Shown piece after piece: positions 48,082-59,837 of a DNA stretch of 64,000 bases. Position numbers and translations under genes: made by a program. How positions within the stretch are numbered: position 1 is the stretch's first letter; the number at the start of each line of letters is the position of its first letter. Origin of the DNA: Irpex lacteus (Eukaryota; Basidiomycota; Agaricomycetes; Polyporales; Irpicaceae); NCBI GenBank assembly GCA_001986395.2, contig MQVO02000008.1:1054001-1118000 (forward strand), in the 5' to 3' direction. A model generated the notes under the pieces. It was given only the letters and a program-made list of their open reading frames with translations, was not told the DNA's origin and ran no database searches.

Positions 48082-50707
48082 CCCGAGAGTACGTGAGTGT
48101 AAAGTGATTGCCACTGACCCTGATCTATCATGTCTTTAATAATATGCACACTTCGTCGTCCCTGTTTGGCTTCATGCGGCTGTGTCTGCTCCAGATACCG
48201 AAGTACAGTCTGAAAGGTAAGTGTCATATTGGGATCCGCATGTCTGGTTGTGAGATGGCCTAGTGCAAGGTTGTGCTCAAATACCAGGTGGAGATCACGG
48301 AAGATCTGAATCAACGTGCTCTCGTCGAGTACACGTTGAACGGTATGGTTTACTCCGGTGCCGCCAAATTTTGTCTGTGCCAGGAATTGAGCAACAGCAT
48401 CTCGTAGGTAGAGTTATTGATAGCTTACCTTCGTGTACAAGTTATTGAGCTCTAAACACCAGTCAGGTGCTCTGAAACAGCCCTTCTTCCCTGATGGATT
48501 AATGAGAATAGTGTAACGGATAGCTCTTCTACTTTTAGTAAGTCACTGTCGCATCCGATGTATGAGTGATCGTACTCACTTTAGACCAGATGGGTATTTA
48601 TAATGCACATCTGCGAGATAGTAAAGCATATGCTTGACGTATTTGTGCTTTCCGGTTGCTTTGAAAATCCATACCCACGGCAAGAAACAGGATTCGACAC
48701 GTGCAATATCTCCATAGTTCATAGCAAAGGCAAGCTCTTCATACAGCAGGAAGTACTCGTTCAGCAGGAGATTGTTCTCGAACTGCTTATCACGAATGTT
48801 CTCTGGCCGTGCTCGCATTTGATGTAATTCCCGCTTACGATCGGTGTAGTTCATAGCCAAATGATTTGCGACTTTCTGCAATTCCTCGAGTGATGGATTA
48901 GTGGCTGCGTATATCTCCAGTGTTCTATGCATCGGGTTTCGTCTCTGCACCTCCACTCTCCAGCAGTCCAGACGGCGACAAATGCCAGAGTGCTGGATTA
49001 TTTGATGCATGCGTCGGAATCCAGGCTTTGATGTCACAGTGCCTGTCTCGGATGGACGCAATATGCTCACATCCTTCATTAGGCAAGTATCGTCCTCGCG
49101 CGCACTACGGGGCTGGATGAATACCTTCCATAAGGCATCGACGCATGCCATCTTCAAGTGAAATAGCCCCAGTACAAAGATAACATGCTGCAAGCGGGCC
49201 CATGGGGTATCCTCGTCGGATCGCCGTAGGATCGCGGAGCTAATTTTTTCGCCGGTGCCCAAGTCGCCATAGACAAGTACGACATGATCGGCAACACTGA
49301 CTGAGGCCTTACTGCCACCCGAGTCTTCAAGAGAGGCCTGTGGATCACCGACACCGACATGGCTAAGCATGTGGTTTATTGCGCGAATATTTCCGACAAC
49401 CTCTGAGTTATTGTCGGTAGTGGCTCGTAATGGGACGGTGGGTGTCTTTGATATAGGGATTTGCTCGATGATCTCCGGTAAGCCAATCTTTCCACGATAT
49501 TTCTGGAATGACTCAGGGCCATAGTGGCACAAGTCATGCAAGAACTTCCACGCATTAAAGCGATCGCGCGGTGTCATTGCGTTCTCGTCGACTGCATATG
49601 TTTGTGGGTGAATAGACATTAGGTCAAGCCAAGTTGGCCCAGGCGGAAGTTGGGCTCGTGGTATACGGGCATTAAGCCTAGCCTGCTTCCATAAGAAATT
49701 GGAGCACTGAAGATGAAAGGCTTTGACCTTGATTTCGGGAGGGAAAGGAAATATCATGGAGGAGGTAAAATGCTGCAATGTTGGCTCTGCGGCCTTTTCG
49801 ACAGTAGGTACGGCGGGCTTAAGGCTGATCTCCAAGTTATCGTACACATACGCTGCTTCAAGCGTCTGCGCGACTTCTTGACCATCATCGAGAATGTGTT
49901 TGCCAAGAGAGCTGAGTGAATTATGGATGGTGGATTGAGCAGTCGACACTCCCATATGAGCAAGGGAGTCAACAAGCTTCTGGGGTGCGTGTACAGCATG
50001 CAAGAATATTCCGAAGATGCTCTGGAGCCAATTGGCCTTCTGATTTCGTGCTTGCATAAATATACTACATACAAGTACTTTTTTCTGTGTAGGGTGCCGT
50101 TAGTGTCTTTGAATAGTCTACTAATACATATTAGACGTACACTGACAACCATTGCCAGCTGTCTCTTGATCAGATTTCTCGTCCGCCGGTTAGATCTCAG
50201 ACTGTGTGCGCCAACTGACACCTCTGCCCCATCCCCGAGATCGTTCGTCGTTGCGTCTTCCATCTCTACGTCATCTCGCTCTGCGCTCAAGTCTTCCGAG
50301 CTATTCCCAACCCCAATGTCTGTGTGGGCCACAACCCTGTCCAATATCGCCCAGAGATGAGGTGCCGTTGTTCGCATTTCATCTGCCATCTCGCTAATAT
50401 CGAACTCTTGCAGTTGATAGGGTTCTGCGTGACCAGCCGTAAAGTGCCAGTACGTACTGGTCACAGCAAGGCTGCGGATTTCTTCGTCAAGTAAGTCCGT
50501 AGTCCTGTCTATTGTCCAGGCACGAACTCCGCCGGTGGTCTGTCGATGTCTACCGAATGCCTCGACGATGTCCTCCCACGCATCGAGGAGATCCCGCGCC
50601 ATGGGATGAAATCCAGCATCGCCACTTAGTAGATTAAGCACGAACTGAGCGATCCCTGTGTTATGAGAGGAGAGCAGCCGATGGATTTGTTCATACAGTG
50701 TGTGCAT
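47985..50707 (-). CDS. DUF6589 protein, candidate transposase
   Basis: Exons (minus) are 50,707-50,143, 50,050-48,580, 48,528-48,429 and 48,374-47,985, giving 841 residues with all phases kept; the first intron (92 bp) is the least certain. DUF6589 is a large basidiomycete family of unknown function. Recognised landmarks are NQKANWLQSIFG, AYVYDNLEIS (Asp259), FNAWKFLHDL, IEQIPISKTP, VLVYGDLGTGE (about 447-456), FVLGLFHLKMACVDALWK, SKPGFRRMHQ, RRLDCWRVE, LLYEELAFAMNYGD, ATGKHKY and DWCLELNNLYTK. The conserved acidic residues in YDN, GDLG and the EELxxAMNxGD segment are spaced like a split RNase H-type catalytic core, but this is my guess from pattern alone. The N-terminal 188 residues are acidic near their end (ERDDVEMED). 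No premature stop was seen. The start lies 137 bp inside the right terminal repeat. Confidence 0.82.
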
Positions 50708-50843
50708 GGCGTTCGCAGTAGTGTAGTCCTGCGAGTGCCACTATCAATACTGATATCGCAGACTTCAAGTTTATTGCACACGCATCATACTTCCAATCCA
50801 AATCTGGCCAGCTATATTGTCAGAATTCATGGGCGTTAAATAG

Positions 50844-51098
50844 TTTCTCGAGTTTTGTTCAGAGTCCGCAGTGCCGGCCGTGAGATCAATCAATGTTTAC
50901 AGTTGTTATATGCCAGTCGTCGGAGGGGGGGAAGCAGAAATAAGGTTGGGAATAAGCACGTGTTGGGTTGATCGATTATATAATATTGATCGATTACTTA
51001 AACGGGTAAAGACATCACTGAGATTTAGAATATCCTACGCAAACTGAGAATTAGAATGTCCCTGCTCTCCCCCCCGACGGCGACTGGGTAGGAGTCTG
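50844..51098 (-). repeat. Right terminal inverted repeat of the helicase element
   Basis: Inverse complement of 44,950-45,199. It runs from TTTCTCGAGTTTTG inward to GGTAGGAGTCTG at the outer border. Confidence 0.85.
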
Positions 51099-51107
51099 GC
51101 CTTCAAC
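51099..51107 (+). repeat. 9-bp target duplication, right copy
   Basis: GCCTTCAAC is identical to 44,941-44,949 and abuts the right terminal repeat. Confidence 0.8.
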
Positions 51108-52436
51108 GCCCAATCCGCTCTCTCCTTTCCTTGGCTATTTTTTCGGGTTAGAAGTTCCGAAAGAGATACTCACGACCTCAGAAGGCAACTGATGCGTGAG
51201 GCTGCCAAAGAGATCGTGAAGACCAATGCTGGTCAGTCACAGCGCACGCGGAACTTCGGAAGTTACAGGTGAGTCAACTACAGATGCGTTGTACAACACA
51301 ATATGTCCTAATAAGTGCGACGCTGTAATTAAGTACTTACTTAGATGTTTCGAATTGCTCCTTACTCTCCACAGTCGGCGTGTACTTGGTGCTTGGCCAA
51401 GTACGGCACCTCACCTAGTACGCCCGGGAGTAGATGATTTCGAGCTACGCTAGCGCTTTCTCTACATCAAATTCAACCATCGGGTGCGAATGCGACGTGC
51501 AGATACTCCACAGACTTGAAAAAGCGGATTTGCGGTCGAGAACTGGCAGCAATACTGAGCCGCAGCTGCAACGCACGTAAGTGGCTCCTATGACTCGGAA
51601 TGTAGCAACGCGTTCTGGGCGACTGACGTGGCCTTTGAATTGAACATCAATACCGTTAGCGGATTGTGAATTCCGACGAGAGCAGCCTGTCGACTACGGG
51701 CGAACAAAGAAAGAGATCAGATCGACCGATTGACGGAAGTATTGCTGGGAAAGTTGCCCGAAAAGGCAACGCATCGTGTGTGGGCGGCAGCTTCTCACTC
51801 TCATGCTCACCCACATAACACGCCAGGATCGGTCTTGCGCCAACAGTGGCTTTAGACAAGCCCTGAAATATATGGATACCATTGACGTGAATGCTAGACA
51901 TGGCGGTTCATGGAGCGACCTGTAACTCGAATCATGATACCCCTAAACACCGAAATAGGCATAGCAAACTTAAATGTAGGCGATCGGTACCAGTGAGTCT
52001 ATAGACCTGGAGTAAGTACTAGTCAGTTACGAGCTGCGGCAAAGTTAATGTACCTTACCGCCTATCTTCCAGGCACCTTATCCACGCTCTCAATCGACGT
52101 TATCGGAACAGCGACCCTCTGTTCAGCCATCCCCCCGCAGCGTCGCATTCTCGCTGGAAGGCAATTGGTGATCTAGCTGGTGTCTACCGATTCCACTTGA
52201 TCTCAAATCTAGACTGGACGCGACACTGTCGTCACACTGCTTTCAGCCATTTAATCCCTTGTCGCAAAGAACTCTTGCTGCGACCTCTCCTCTCCGATTA
52301 TCAAAACTCATCCGAGTATTTAACCCAGGAATCCATACACAACGTCTGTGCAGTCGTCTGATCAGGCGCCAGAGGTAAGTCAGGCTTGTCCACATCATGT
52401 CTCAGCATACTGATCAAGTGAATAGCGCGTCGCCAG
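51108..52436. other. Region upstream of MYND gene 2
   Basis: No gene was recognised up to about 52,320. TATTTAA at 52,317-52,323 may be the TATA element of MYND gene 2. From about 52,332 to 52,373 the sequence aligns with exon 1 of MYND gene 1, but ATC stands where the ATG should be; a GTAAGT donor follows at 52,374. Confidence 0.45.
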
Positions 52437-53802
52437 GGAGCACGAGTGCACCGCCTGCGGAAAGATTAGCAGCTCGAGGAAATGTGCGAGGTGTCAGCAA
52501 GCCAAGTACTGCAGCCGTGAGTGCCAGAAAGTGGATTGGTTTCGGCACGTCATCGACTGCAACACACACATTGGCAAGCCTGTAACCTCTGCGCATCATC
52601 TCGTATATGCGACCGTCGCTGAGGTCGCTCTGGCTGATCCGCAAGCCCGCTTCGACTGGGGGCTAGACAAGGCCGCTGTCGTATCCCCCACATCGCCCAG
52701 GCTGCTTCACCAGCTGTACAGGGGGTTGATTGTAGAGAGCGGTATCACAGCTACGCGCCTTCACAGATGGCGTACGGACGGCACACTTGTCTGGAACATT
52801 AAGGCGATTTACGAGGTTATGCCACCTGAAGCTCGTGGAGAGAGGTACTCTTGGTTTCTAGCACACCAATATGTGTTCATGAACCCTTTCGTCACGCCAT
52901 CCGAGGATGAGAAACAGCAGGACAGCATGGACAAGCGACTATGGTCCCTAATTGGTGGCGACCCGTTGGCTTGCCTGGAAACGATACGCGAGTTCATCGG
53001 AAAGTTCGATGAGAACACTCGCAGCTGCTGGGAATTGTTCAGAGGGCTCATGGACTGTACGTACCCCGGACCCATGTCGCCATCGTGGCTCGAGTTCGGG
53101 TTCTGCGCATGTCTCACGAAACGCGACGAGATGAGGCTCTTTACCGCGTATAAGGATCTCGCAACTATTTGCCCTTTCTACGTGTTTCGAGACGCGTTCG
53201 TTGCTGGCTCCCTCGTCTCCCTTTTCCAACAGCACAAGGTCCCTCTATCCTCATCTACCGCCGCTTCCTCGACACTCGATTGCTGTCTCATTGACACACT
53301 CTCCCTGAAACCCCACCAGAGACGATCGGTCTGGTGGTTGAAGCGTCTCATATCTATTGTACCTCATAACTCAGAGGTCGACTGGCGATGCCCCTACCCC
53401 TTGGACGTCGAGTGGGGATTCGTCCAGTGCAAGAATAAGAAGGATACGAAGGGACTCATGAGCCTCTATAAGGCATTCTTCTCATCCCCGACATCTAACC
53501 CTCTGGAACTAGACATGGCTAGGCGTGCTGGTCGCTTATCCCAGTTCCTCTTTGATGATATAGGGATCAAGGTCTCTCGGGAACGCCAGAGGCGGTACAA
53601 ACGATGGTTCTCGGACCTCGTTATGTCACCTCCTTCGATTTCCAAGAAGGCACAAGATGCGACTTGGGAACGGCTGGTGGACTCCTTTTCTCCACAGAGA
53701 CGTAGAGCCTTCGATGTGGAATTACAGGCTGCCATTGTGCCTGTTAGCGCTCGTACATTGGAGGGAGTGACATGGCACGTTTTGGCACAAGGTACAATTT
53801 AG
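52437..53802 (+). CDS. MYND zinc-finger protein 2, paralogue of 41,168
   Basis: The main exon starts after an acceptor at 52,436 and opens with EHECTACGK. The MYND finger is complete (two CxxC pairs, then YCSREC, His and a final Cys in FRHVIDC). About 420 residues follow that match MYND gene 1 (WGLDKA, LHRWRTDGT, IKAIYEVMP, SWFLAHQ, FGFCACLT, SNPLEL) and end in WHVLAQGTI, beyond the end of gene 1. The exon is open throughout. The start is a problem: the nearest ATG (52,397) is in the wrong frame for the finger, and the exon aligned with gene 1 exon 1 has ATC in place of ATG. Either an upstream exon or a non-ATG start is used, or the gene has lost its start. Confidence 0.75.
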
Positions 53803-54121
53803 CGGCTCCTTGTATGTAATATTTTCCTTTCTACCGTAAACATTCTCGACGCTTGAAACTTTCGATTGCGTAGCCGTAGTTGATACTTATCGAACATTTG
53901 CATCTGTTTAAGGCTCGTGCCATAATTTACTTAGTAGATGATCTTCACCTTCAATGAGTAAGTTAGAATAATAGTTTGTAACGTTGCACACATTCACACC
54001 GGATACTGCTGCTATACGTATTACACCACCATACATACAGAAATAAGGTAAGTCTACACGATCATTACACCTGACAAGAGAAGTCCATTGAACGCAAGGA
54101 AATTCCACTGATGTCGATCCA
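53803..54121. other. Gap between MYND gene 2 and the transporter
   Basis: The two genes are convergent here. It holds only their presumed 3' untranslated regions. Confidence 0.4.
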
Positions 54122-56172
54122 TCACAATGTGTACATGAATCTTGGATGTCTATCGCCCAGCCTCCGCCTTTCTTTCCGTGAGTCCCACTCTCCTCCTGGC
54201 TGCTCCCTCTCAAGTCTCTCGAGCTCCCTCTTCTTCTGCTTGTTAGCATACGCAAGGTACACCATCACTAGCGCTGAGAATACTGCCATACCCAGAGAAA
54301 AGGCCAAGTTTATTGACGTCGCGCTGTGGAACCGGGGAGAGCCTTTGAGGAAGAGCCACGTCGAGACAATGCCTCCTACATTAGTGGCAGTGAAGCCAAC
54401 GGCGATGGCGGTGGCCCGTCGATAATGCGGCTGGGCATTGTTGGAGTTCCATGTGCTAAGGCAGGGAGCGTTGGAGTAGACACCGATGATTTGCAAGAAC
54501 AGAGCGAAGTAGTCTGCGCCTTTATTTTTTGAACCTGGGGATAACATACAAGTCAGACGTGAAAATGCATCGTGTGTCATCTCGATGTACCTAGGAAGAT
54601 CGCATATCCGATCGCAGATAGCAGACTTGTTCCAATGGCCATGGCGCCACGTTGCTTGTACTTGTCGCACAAATACGAGCAGACAATGCTGATCACAAAG
54701 GAGCATGCGTACGGCGGAACCTGAGGCAATGTGTCAGGTGTTTACTAGCTACACAGACAAACGACGCTTACTGTCAAAAGTTGCGTCCTGGTGGCGCTGT
54801 ATCCAAGTGCACCAACAATTGTAGGCGTGAAGTTCGCTAGACCGTACAACTAAAACACACATGGAGTGATTAGCGAAGGCACGGGCTGACGGGATGGAAA
54901 GGGAGACGCACAGTAACACCACTGAAGAACAACGGCAAGCACAGTAGCATCACATGCTTTGCCTCCGTGAACACGCTCCACACCTCCGACCACTTAAAGA
55001 CCTCTGGCTCCTTCCCGTCGGCGTCGGCATCACCGCTCCAATCGTCAGCAAGGGCAGTACAATACGCAGAACGTTCTTCTGCAGTGAGGACCCGCTGGGA
55101 GAAATGCGCGGGGGACTCAGGAACACCGATCAGAAAGGTGACCAAACCGAAGAGTGTCGTAAATACCCCCTCCTACAACGATAAAACTGAGTGAGACAGA
55201 TTGAGAGTGGAATATACGTGTGGATCACTCACGAGAATAAAAATCCAAGCCCACCCTGGCAGACCTCTGAGGCCATCCATGTTCTGAATGGCGGCGGCCA
55301 ACAGACCAGAAAACGCTCCAGCCAGCGAGGTTGTACTGAACATCATGGCAAACCGGAGTTGCATGTCATGACGCTTGTAGAAGGACGACATGTACAAAAC
55401 AATTCCGGGGAATAGGCCACCTTAGGTTGCTCATAGGCATCAATACACCGGATCGCATAAGAGGGCGGCAAACGCAGCTCACCTTCTAAAGCACCAAGGA
55501 AGAAACGGCAAGCGATCAGGCCGCCGTACGACTTAACCGCACCTTGACATGCAGTCACCACCCCCCACAAAGTGACCATGAGAGGAAGCGTATAGTTTGC
55601 CCCGAGACGCTTCATGAGCAGATTCATTGGGTACTCCATCACAATATAGGGTACGCTGAACTCAATTATAAGATAGAGTACTGTATAAGGCCTAAATGAG
55701 ACCTACTAGGTGACCGTGAGCGCAGTAGAAAACTCCTGATTTGTCATCTTGAGTGACTTTTGCAAGCCCGCGATTCGTGCATTTCCAATATTACTATGCA
55801 TCGGTGTCAGCAATTCAGCACCTCCAAGGAAGTAGCTTGAAGCACTTACGAGCGATCCTTTAGGCATACGATTCATAGATCATGTATGTAAGCCAAAGTG
55901 TAGTTAAACGAATGAGGCCACACGTACGATGAATGATAACAGATCTGTGGAACAGGGTGAGCAATAAAGTAACACGCCAAGCTTCGTAAGTGCTCACAGT
56001 ACATCCCCACTAACGGAATGACAACCAAGTCAATCTTCCACAGTGCGATCTTCTCCAGGTGCTTGTCGACGACAATAGAGCCCTCCTTTTCGGACTGAGA
56101 GTACCCATCCTCCGGTTGCTTAATGTTCGAGACATTGTCCGAAGAAGAGGTGGTATCTAGTGGAGGAGACAT
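54122..56172 (-). CDS. MFS transporter, anion:cation symporter family
   Basis: It is a multi-exon gene starting at 56,172 (MSPPLDTTSSSDN) and ending with LGDRHPRFMYTL at 54,122. It predicts a twelve-helix permease of the group containing yeast Dal5 (allantoate) and Tna1 (nicotinate); the substrate here is unknown. Landmarks in order are a cytosolic acidic N-terminus, KIDLVVIPLVGMYY, LLSFIDRSNIGNARIAGLQ (the group's first-loop signature, split over exons at about 55,740-55,930), PYIVMEYPMNLLMKR, GLIACRFFLGALEG, YKRHDMQLRFAMMFSTTSLA, GWAWIFI, FLIGVPESP, LYGLANFTPTIVG, SNAPCLSTWNSNNAQPHYRR and a charged tail. Introns of about 50-60 bp interrupt it at least eight times. All helical blocks expected for the family are present, so it looks functional. 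It is likely in the plasma membrane. Confidence 0.88.
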
Positions 56173-57274
56173 GGCTAAGGCAACGCCGCAGGTACCGGGA
56201 AGTGGAGAAGAAGGGAAGGGAGGCGAAGGGCGTCGATCCTCGCTACAGCCGGAGCGGGGTAGTCAGATGATGGAGTATAAGTACGTGAAGTCTGCTGAGC
56301 AAGGCACGTTTTCGTAAGATTCGGCTTGGCTACGACCACCGACTCTGTGTATTTCAATCACGCGGCGGTCTGCAAGTCAAATCGGCAGTAAGTAAGCCAA
56401 ACGAAATATGAGAGGACATGAACAGTGCCTGACCAGACTCACGATACCTGTCGGTCCTGTCCTCTGTTGTTCAATCAGTGAACTGGAACCTGATGGGAAC
56501 GACCATCTACACGTCAGCGAGCTTGGAAGACTGTAGTTGAGGCATATGGCTGACCAGAACCGCTGGCCGGGAGCATCTCTGAGCTGTGCCTAGCGTTCGG
56601 GCTCGAAAATCTGCGCAAATACTGTTCGTCCATGGAAGACAGATTCCACGGAAGAACTTGAACACAGGGCAATGGTCCGCCGACGGGATGTGTGACATCC
56701 GTCAGATGCTTCCCACACTGCCAATGCAGGTTTAGAAGTTCTCAGCACGTATTTTGATCACAGGGTTTCGTAAATGCTCTGATGCACAGGTGTGCGGATG
56801 TAACGGGGTACAAACGCTCAATTGAGGGTGATGCATTGTCTGGTTGATGCAAATGAGAATTGAATACTTGAACTGCATTAGGGTACAACATACCAAAACT
56901 CATGGCATGCTTTCGTCATAAACACTTGAATCTTACAGCCTGTGGACAATACTTATGCTTATGCTTGGACACGATAAGTAGCAGAAGTGGTGAGAAGGTA
57001 AGAACCGGGATCATACTAATAGGGTCATCGGCGGAGTTTCATTCGGAGATCAATGACATAGGAAAGAGTTTGAATTGTGGTCAACGTACTCTTACGGTAT
57101 TATCAATCAATGGAAAATATTCTAAAGAACGACAGATCAACGATTGACAAGCGTAATGCTTCTACTGTAACAACAAATCCGTGTGAAGTACATACAACAT
57201 CCTCGTGAGTAGGATTCCCCGCCCAGCTGAAGAAAGGAGTAATGAATAACGACGACTACGTTTTGGCCTCGAGG
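56173..57274. other. Region upstream of the transporter
   Basis: No gene was recognised. It includes the transporter promoter and the 3' side of the DUF6533 outlier. Confidence 0.4.
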
Positions 57275-59837
57275 TTATATTGCATGCCCCTCGTCAAATG
57301 CCTTGCGCTGAAACGCGTAGTCTCCATATCCATTCCCGTTAGCGAACGGCTTATTCAGGTCCGAAATATGGTCCTCCGGGTCCTCTTTGGGTATATCGTA
57401 GGGCGTCGATAGTCCAGGGCTTCTAATCGCAAACGAGTCTACACCTCCCGCACCGGCACTGCGTATCTGCCAATATTTTTCCGCCGGAAAAATGTGAAGA
57501 AAATGAGACATAAAAGGTAGCACCGTTCTCACACTTTCCACGAGAAAAATATGTCGCAAAATGATAGTTTTGCGTAAGCCTTTTGTTGCGCACAGAATGC
57601 AGGGTAAAATGCTTCCTTTGTTAGTCCATTTTGCGGAACATTTTCGTTACGGTAATAACAACCCTTTGTACATTACTGTTTGTCCCTTAAAAACCCGATC
57701 TTGTTTACATCTCTGTTTTAATCAATTGAATGTTCTGTTACACGAGCAGGATGAGGGTACAAGAGGAACGGCAAAAACGAACTCAACTAATGAAGGTGCA
57801 ACAGGCCTGATTACCGACATTTTCTAGCAAACGATGTCACATCTTATTGGACAAAAAAGTAATGTACAAAGAGTTGTTGTTACCGTAACAAAAATGTTCC
57901 GCAAAATGGACTAACAAAGGAAGCATTTTACCCTGCATTCTGTGCGCAACAAAAGGCTTACGCAAAACTATCATTTTGCGACACATTTTTCTCGTGGAAA
58001 GTGTGAGAACGGTGCTACCTTTTATGTCTCATTTTCTTCACATTTTTCCGGCGGAAAAATATTGGCAGATACGCAGTGCGGCGCTCATTATCGTGCGCAT
58101 GCCGAATGACTCAACTCGTTCTTCGCGAACAGCTGGCCGGAAACTTGACAGTACATGATCTGACCCACGACCACAAGTCTGTAGCCGGGAAGGGTCCTGC
58201 TTGGGGTCAGCGTAGGCAGTCACGCGAAGATTCATCGTGATGCGGCAAATGATGGTCGTCATCAAGCTAGACGATAAGTATCTGAGAATGAGTGAAAAGT
58301 AGAATGCTATAAGGGAGGAAACGTACCATGCAGACGGTCTGAAACAATCAATTGGAAGCAGATCAGCAAACAGGCCACTCCACAGGATCCGCCACAGCAC
58401 GCTGTATCCATGAGAAAGAACACTCACTGCCCGGCAATAGCCCTCAAGCCTGTTGGTGCATGTAAAATCATGATCACCCAGGTGAGATTAATCGAGAAGA
58501 TCGCTCTGTAAACGTCTATAAGTATTCCATCCGTAAAAACCGGGGGGTTGGAGACACGTACCCGAAGTACAACGCGCCATCCTTCAATAGACTCTCTAGC
58601 AAAGCCCATCCACGGAAAGTCATTGGCGTCACGGTGCTGAATCGTTGATTCTTCTTCTGTTTTCGCCGATGATAGTGCATGTATACGGTCCGTGAGGCGG
58701 TGAGGAGGAATATGAGACTGTCAAAACCGACCTCCATCGATACGTACATGATGGAGAAATGCCCCCTGTATAGCCATTTGATGTGTTAGTGGATATGCGT
58801 CTAGTATGAGAATAATCACAGCGGCACGAAACATCGAACTTACAGGTCCTTCGGCGGTAGATAGATGCAGACTAGTGAGAGAGCGCTCAGCGAAATTGAC
58901 AAAACCCAACAGGTAGCATGTGCCCACAGTGATATTCGTAGTTATCCAGAGGCAGCGGCGCAGGAGTCGCTCCGGGAAAGGTATACTGCCAGAGACCCGC
59001 GGCCGTTTGGGCGGCAAGGTATACCAGCAGGAAGCCAAGAATGAATCGATTGGCGTTGTACATGGCCCATACCCTATTTTTGATTTAGCACCTCTATACT
59101 TCTATAGTTACTAAATCTCCGTGCCTGACACTCATGAGGATACTTGGGAACAGGCTGAGAGGCATCGTAACACCAAGCGGAAGGAAGTACATCCATTTGT
59201 TGCAACTATCCCCAAAGTTCAGAGATTGAAAAGTAGCAGGTGAAGGCAGAGCAGCATACCGTTCTCGTGTCATCGCTGTTGAGAAGTACGCTATTTCCTG
59301 GCGTTAGATAGAAACGGAGTAGGCTGTTGTAACCCCAGCTCACCGAAGCACACCACGACCATGACTGCGATGCAGTAGTAGCGTACCTACGTATATCTAG
59401 TTAGTACAAGTGGTACCTCGCTGAAAGAATTACCGTACAAATAAGAAGATATATGACACTGCATCGATGAAAGTCAGTAATTGTAGGTATATGGAGCTGT
59501 CTTTGCGGCTTACGCTTCGTCTTCTTCCGCTTCCATATCACCTCAACCTTCGTCGGCTCGTCAGTCGACTGTCATATTCGAGTTCAAAGCGAACACGGAC
59601 CTCTTGTGCAAACGTTAGACTATGATCATATAGAAGGACGCACAGGCCAGCCAAGAAGAAGTACTATGAGAAGTGAGAAGTGAGTTTCATGGCAAAGCGC
59701 TCGCATATTGCCTGTATAATACCTTTCCAACCTGGCTGGAGACATGAACGCATTGAGTAAGGCGCGTATTCTTCAAAATAATGATGAGCCACGAACATGT
59801 CCCTCACAGCCTCCTGAATCTCAGGGGACGCATCCAT
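57275..59837 (-). CDS. DUF6533-type seven-helix protein, outlier copy, interrupted
   Basis: It is a distant member of the array family, 21 kb away. Exon 1 starts at 59,837 (MDASPEIQEAVRDMF, then FEEYAPYSMRS), not the array's ELQ exon. A core exon near 59,517-59,560 reads TKVEVIWKRKKT, the DUF6533 signature. Later exons read ITVGTCYLLGFVNFAERS (about 58,880-58,935), DSLIFLLTASRTVYMHYH with ESLLKDGALYFG (about 58,570-58,730), and IICRITMNLRVTAY (about 58,220-58,260), the counterpart of CRFILNLRQ. The tail exon is split at MSA/GAGGVDSF by the 622-bp element at 57,457-58,078. Leaving out the element and one CGG rejoins the frame, and the tail then runs to GHAI at 57,275. As it stands the gene either ends early in the element or makes a chimeric tail. 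Confidence 0.7.
57457..58078. mobile_element. CACTG-ended miniature inverted-repeat element
   Basis: The ends are CACTGCGTATCTGCC and its inverse complement. Arms of roughly 200 bp (about 57,457-57,660 and 57,880-58,078) are nearly perfect inverse complements. CGG is directly repeated outside (57,454-57,456 and 58,079-58,081). The CACTG end and 3-bp duplication place it with CACTA-type elements. It has no transposase. It lies inside a coding exon. Confidence 0.87.

Larger units (their letters stand above)
44950..51098. mobile_element. Two-gene DNA transposon (RecQ-like helicase + DUF6589)
   Basis: The 6,149-bp unit begins and ends with the same inverted sequence, CAGACTCCTACCCAGTCG onward. 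The repeats run 44,950-45,199 and 50,844-51,098, and the inner 125 bp or so is nearly identical. GCCTTCAAC is directly repeated on both outer sides, so the borders are defined to the base. Inside are exactly two genes, convergent and overlapping at their 3' ends: a RecQ-like helicase (+) and a DUF6589 protein (-), both intact by eye. A 9-bp duplication and long terminal repeats resemble Mutator-like elements, but no known MULE, hAT, KDZ or CACTA transposase is present. I infer that the DUF6589 protein is the transposase. The element sits between two MYND paralogues. Confidence 0.8.

Noticed and set aside
44950..51098. Helitron or Starship explanation for the helicase element
   Set aside because: No Rep motif, no Helitron 3' hairpin and CTRR end, and no tyrosine recombinase or DUF3435 gene; instead there are long inverted repeats and a 9-bp duplication.
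52397..52585. Starting MYND gene 2 at the ATG at 52,397
   Set aside because: That frame does not encode the zinc finger, and the only fitting intron would be about 19 bp.
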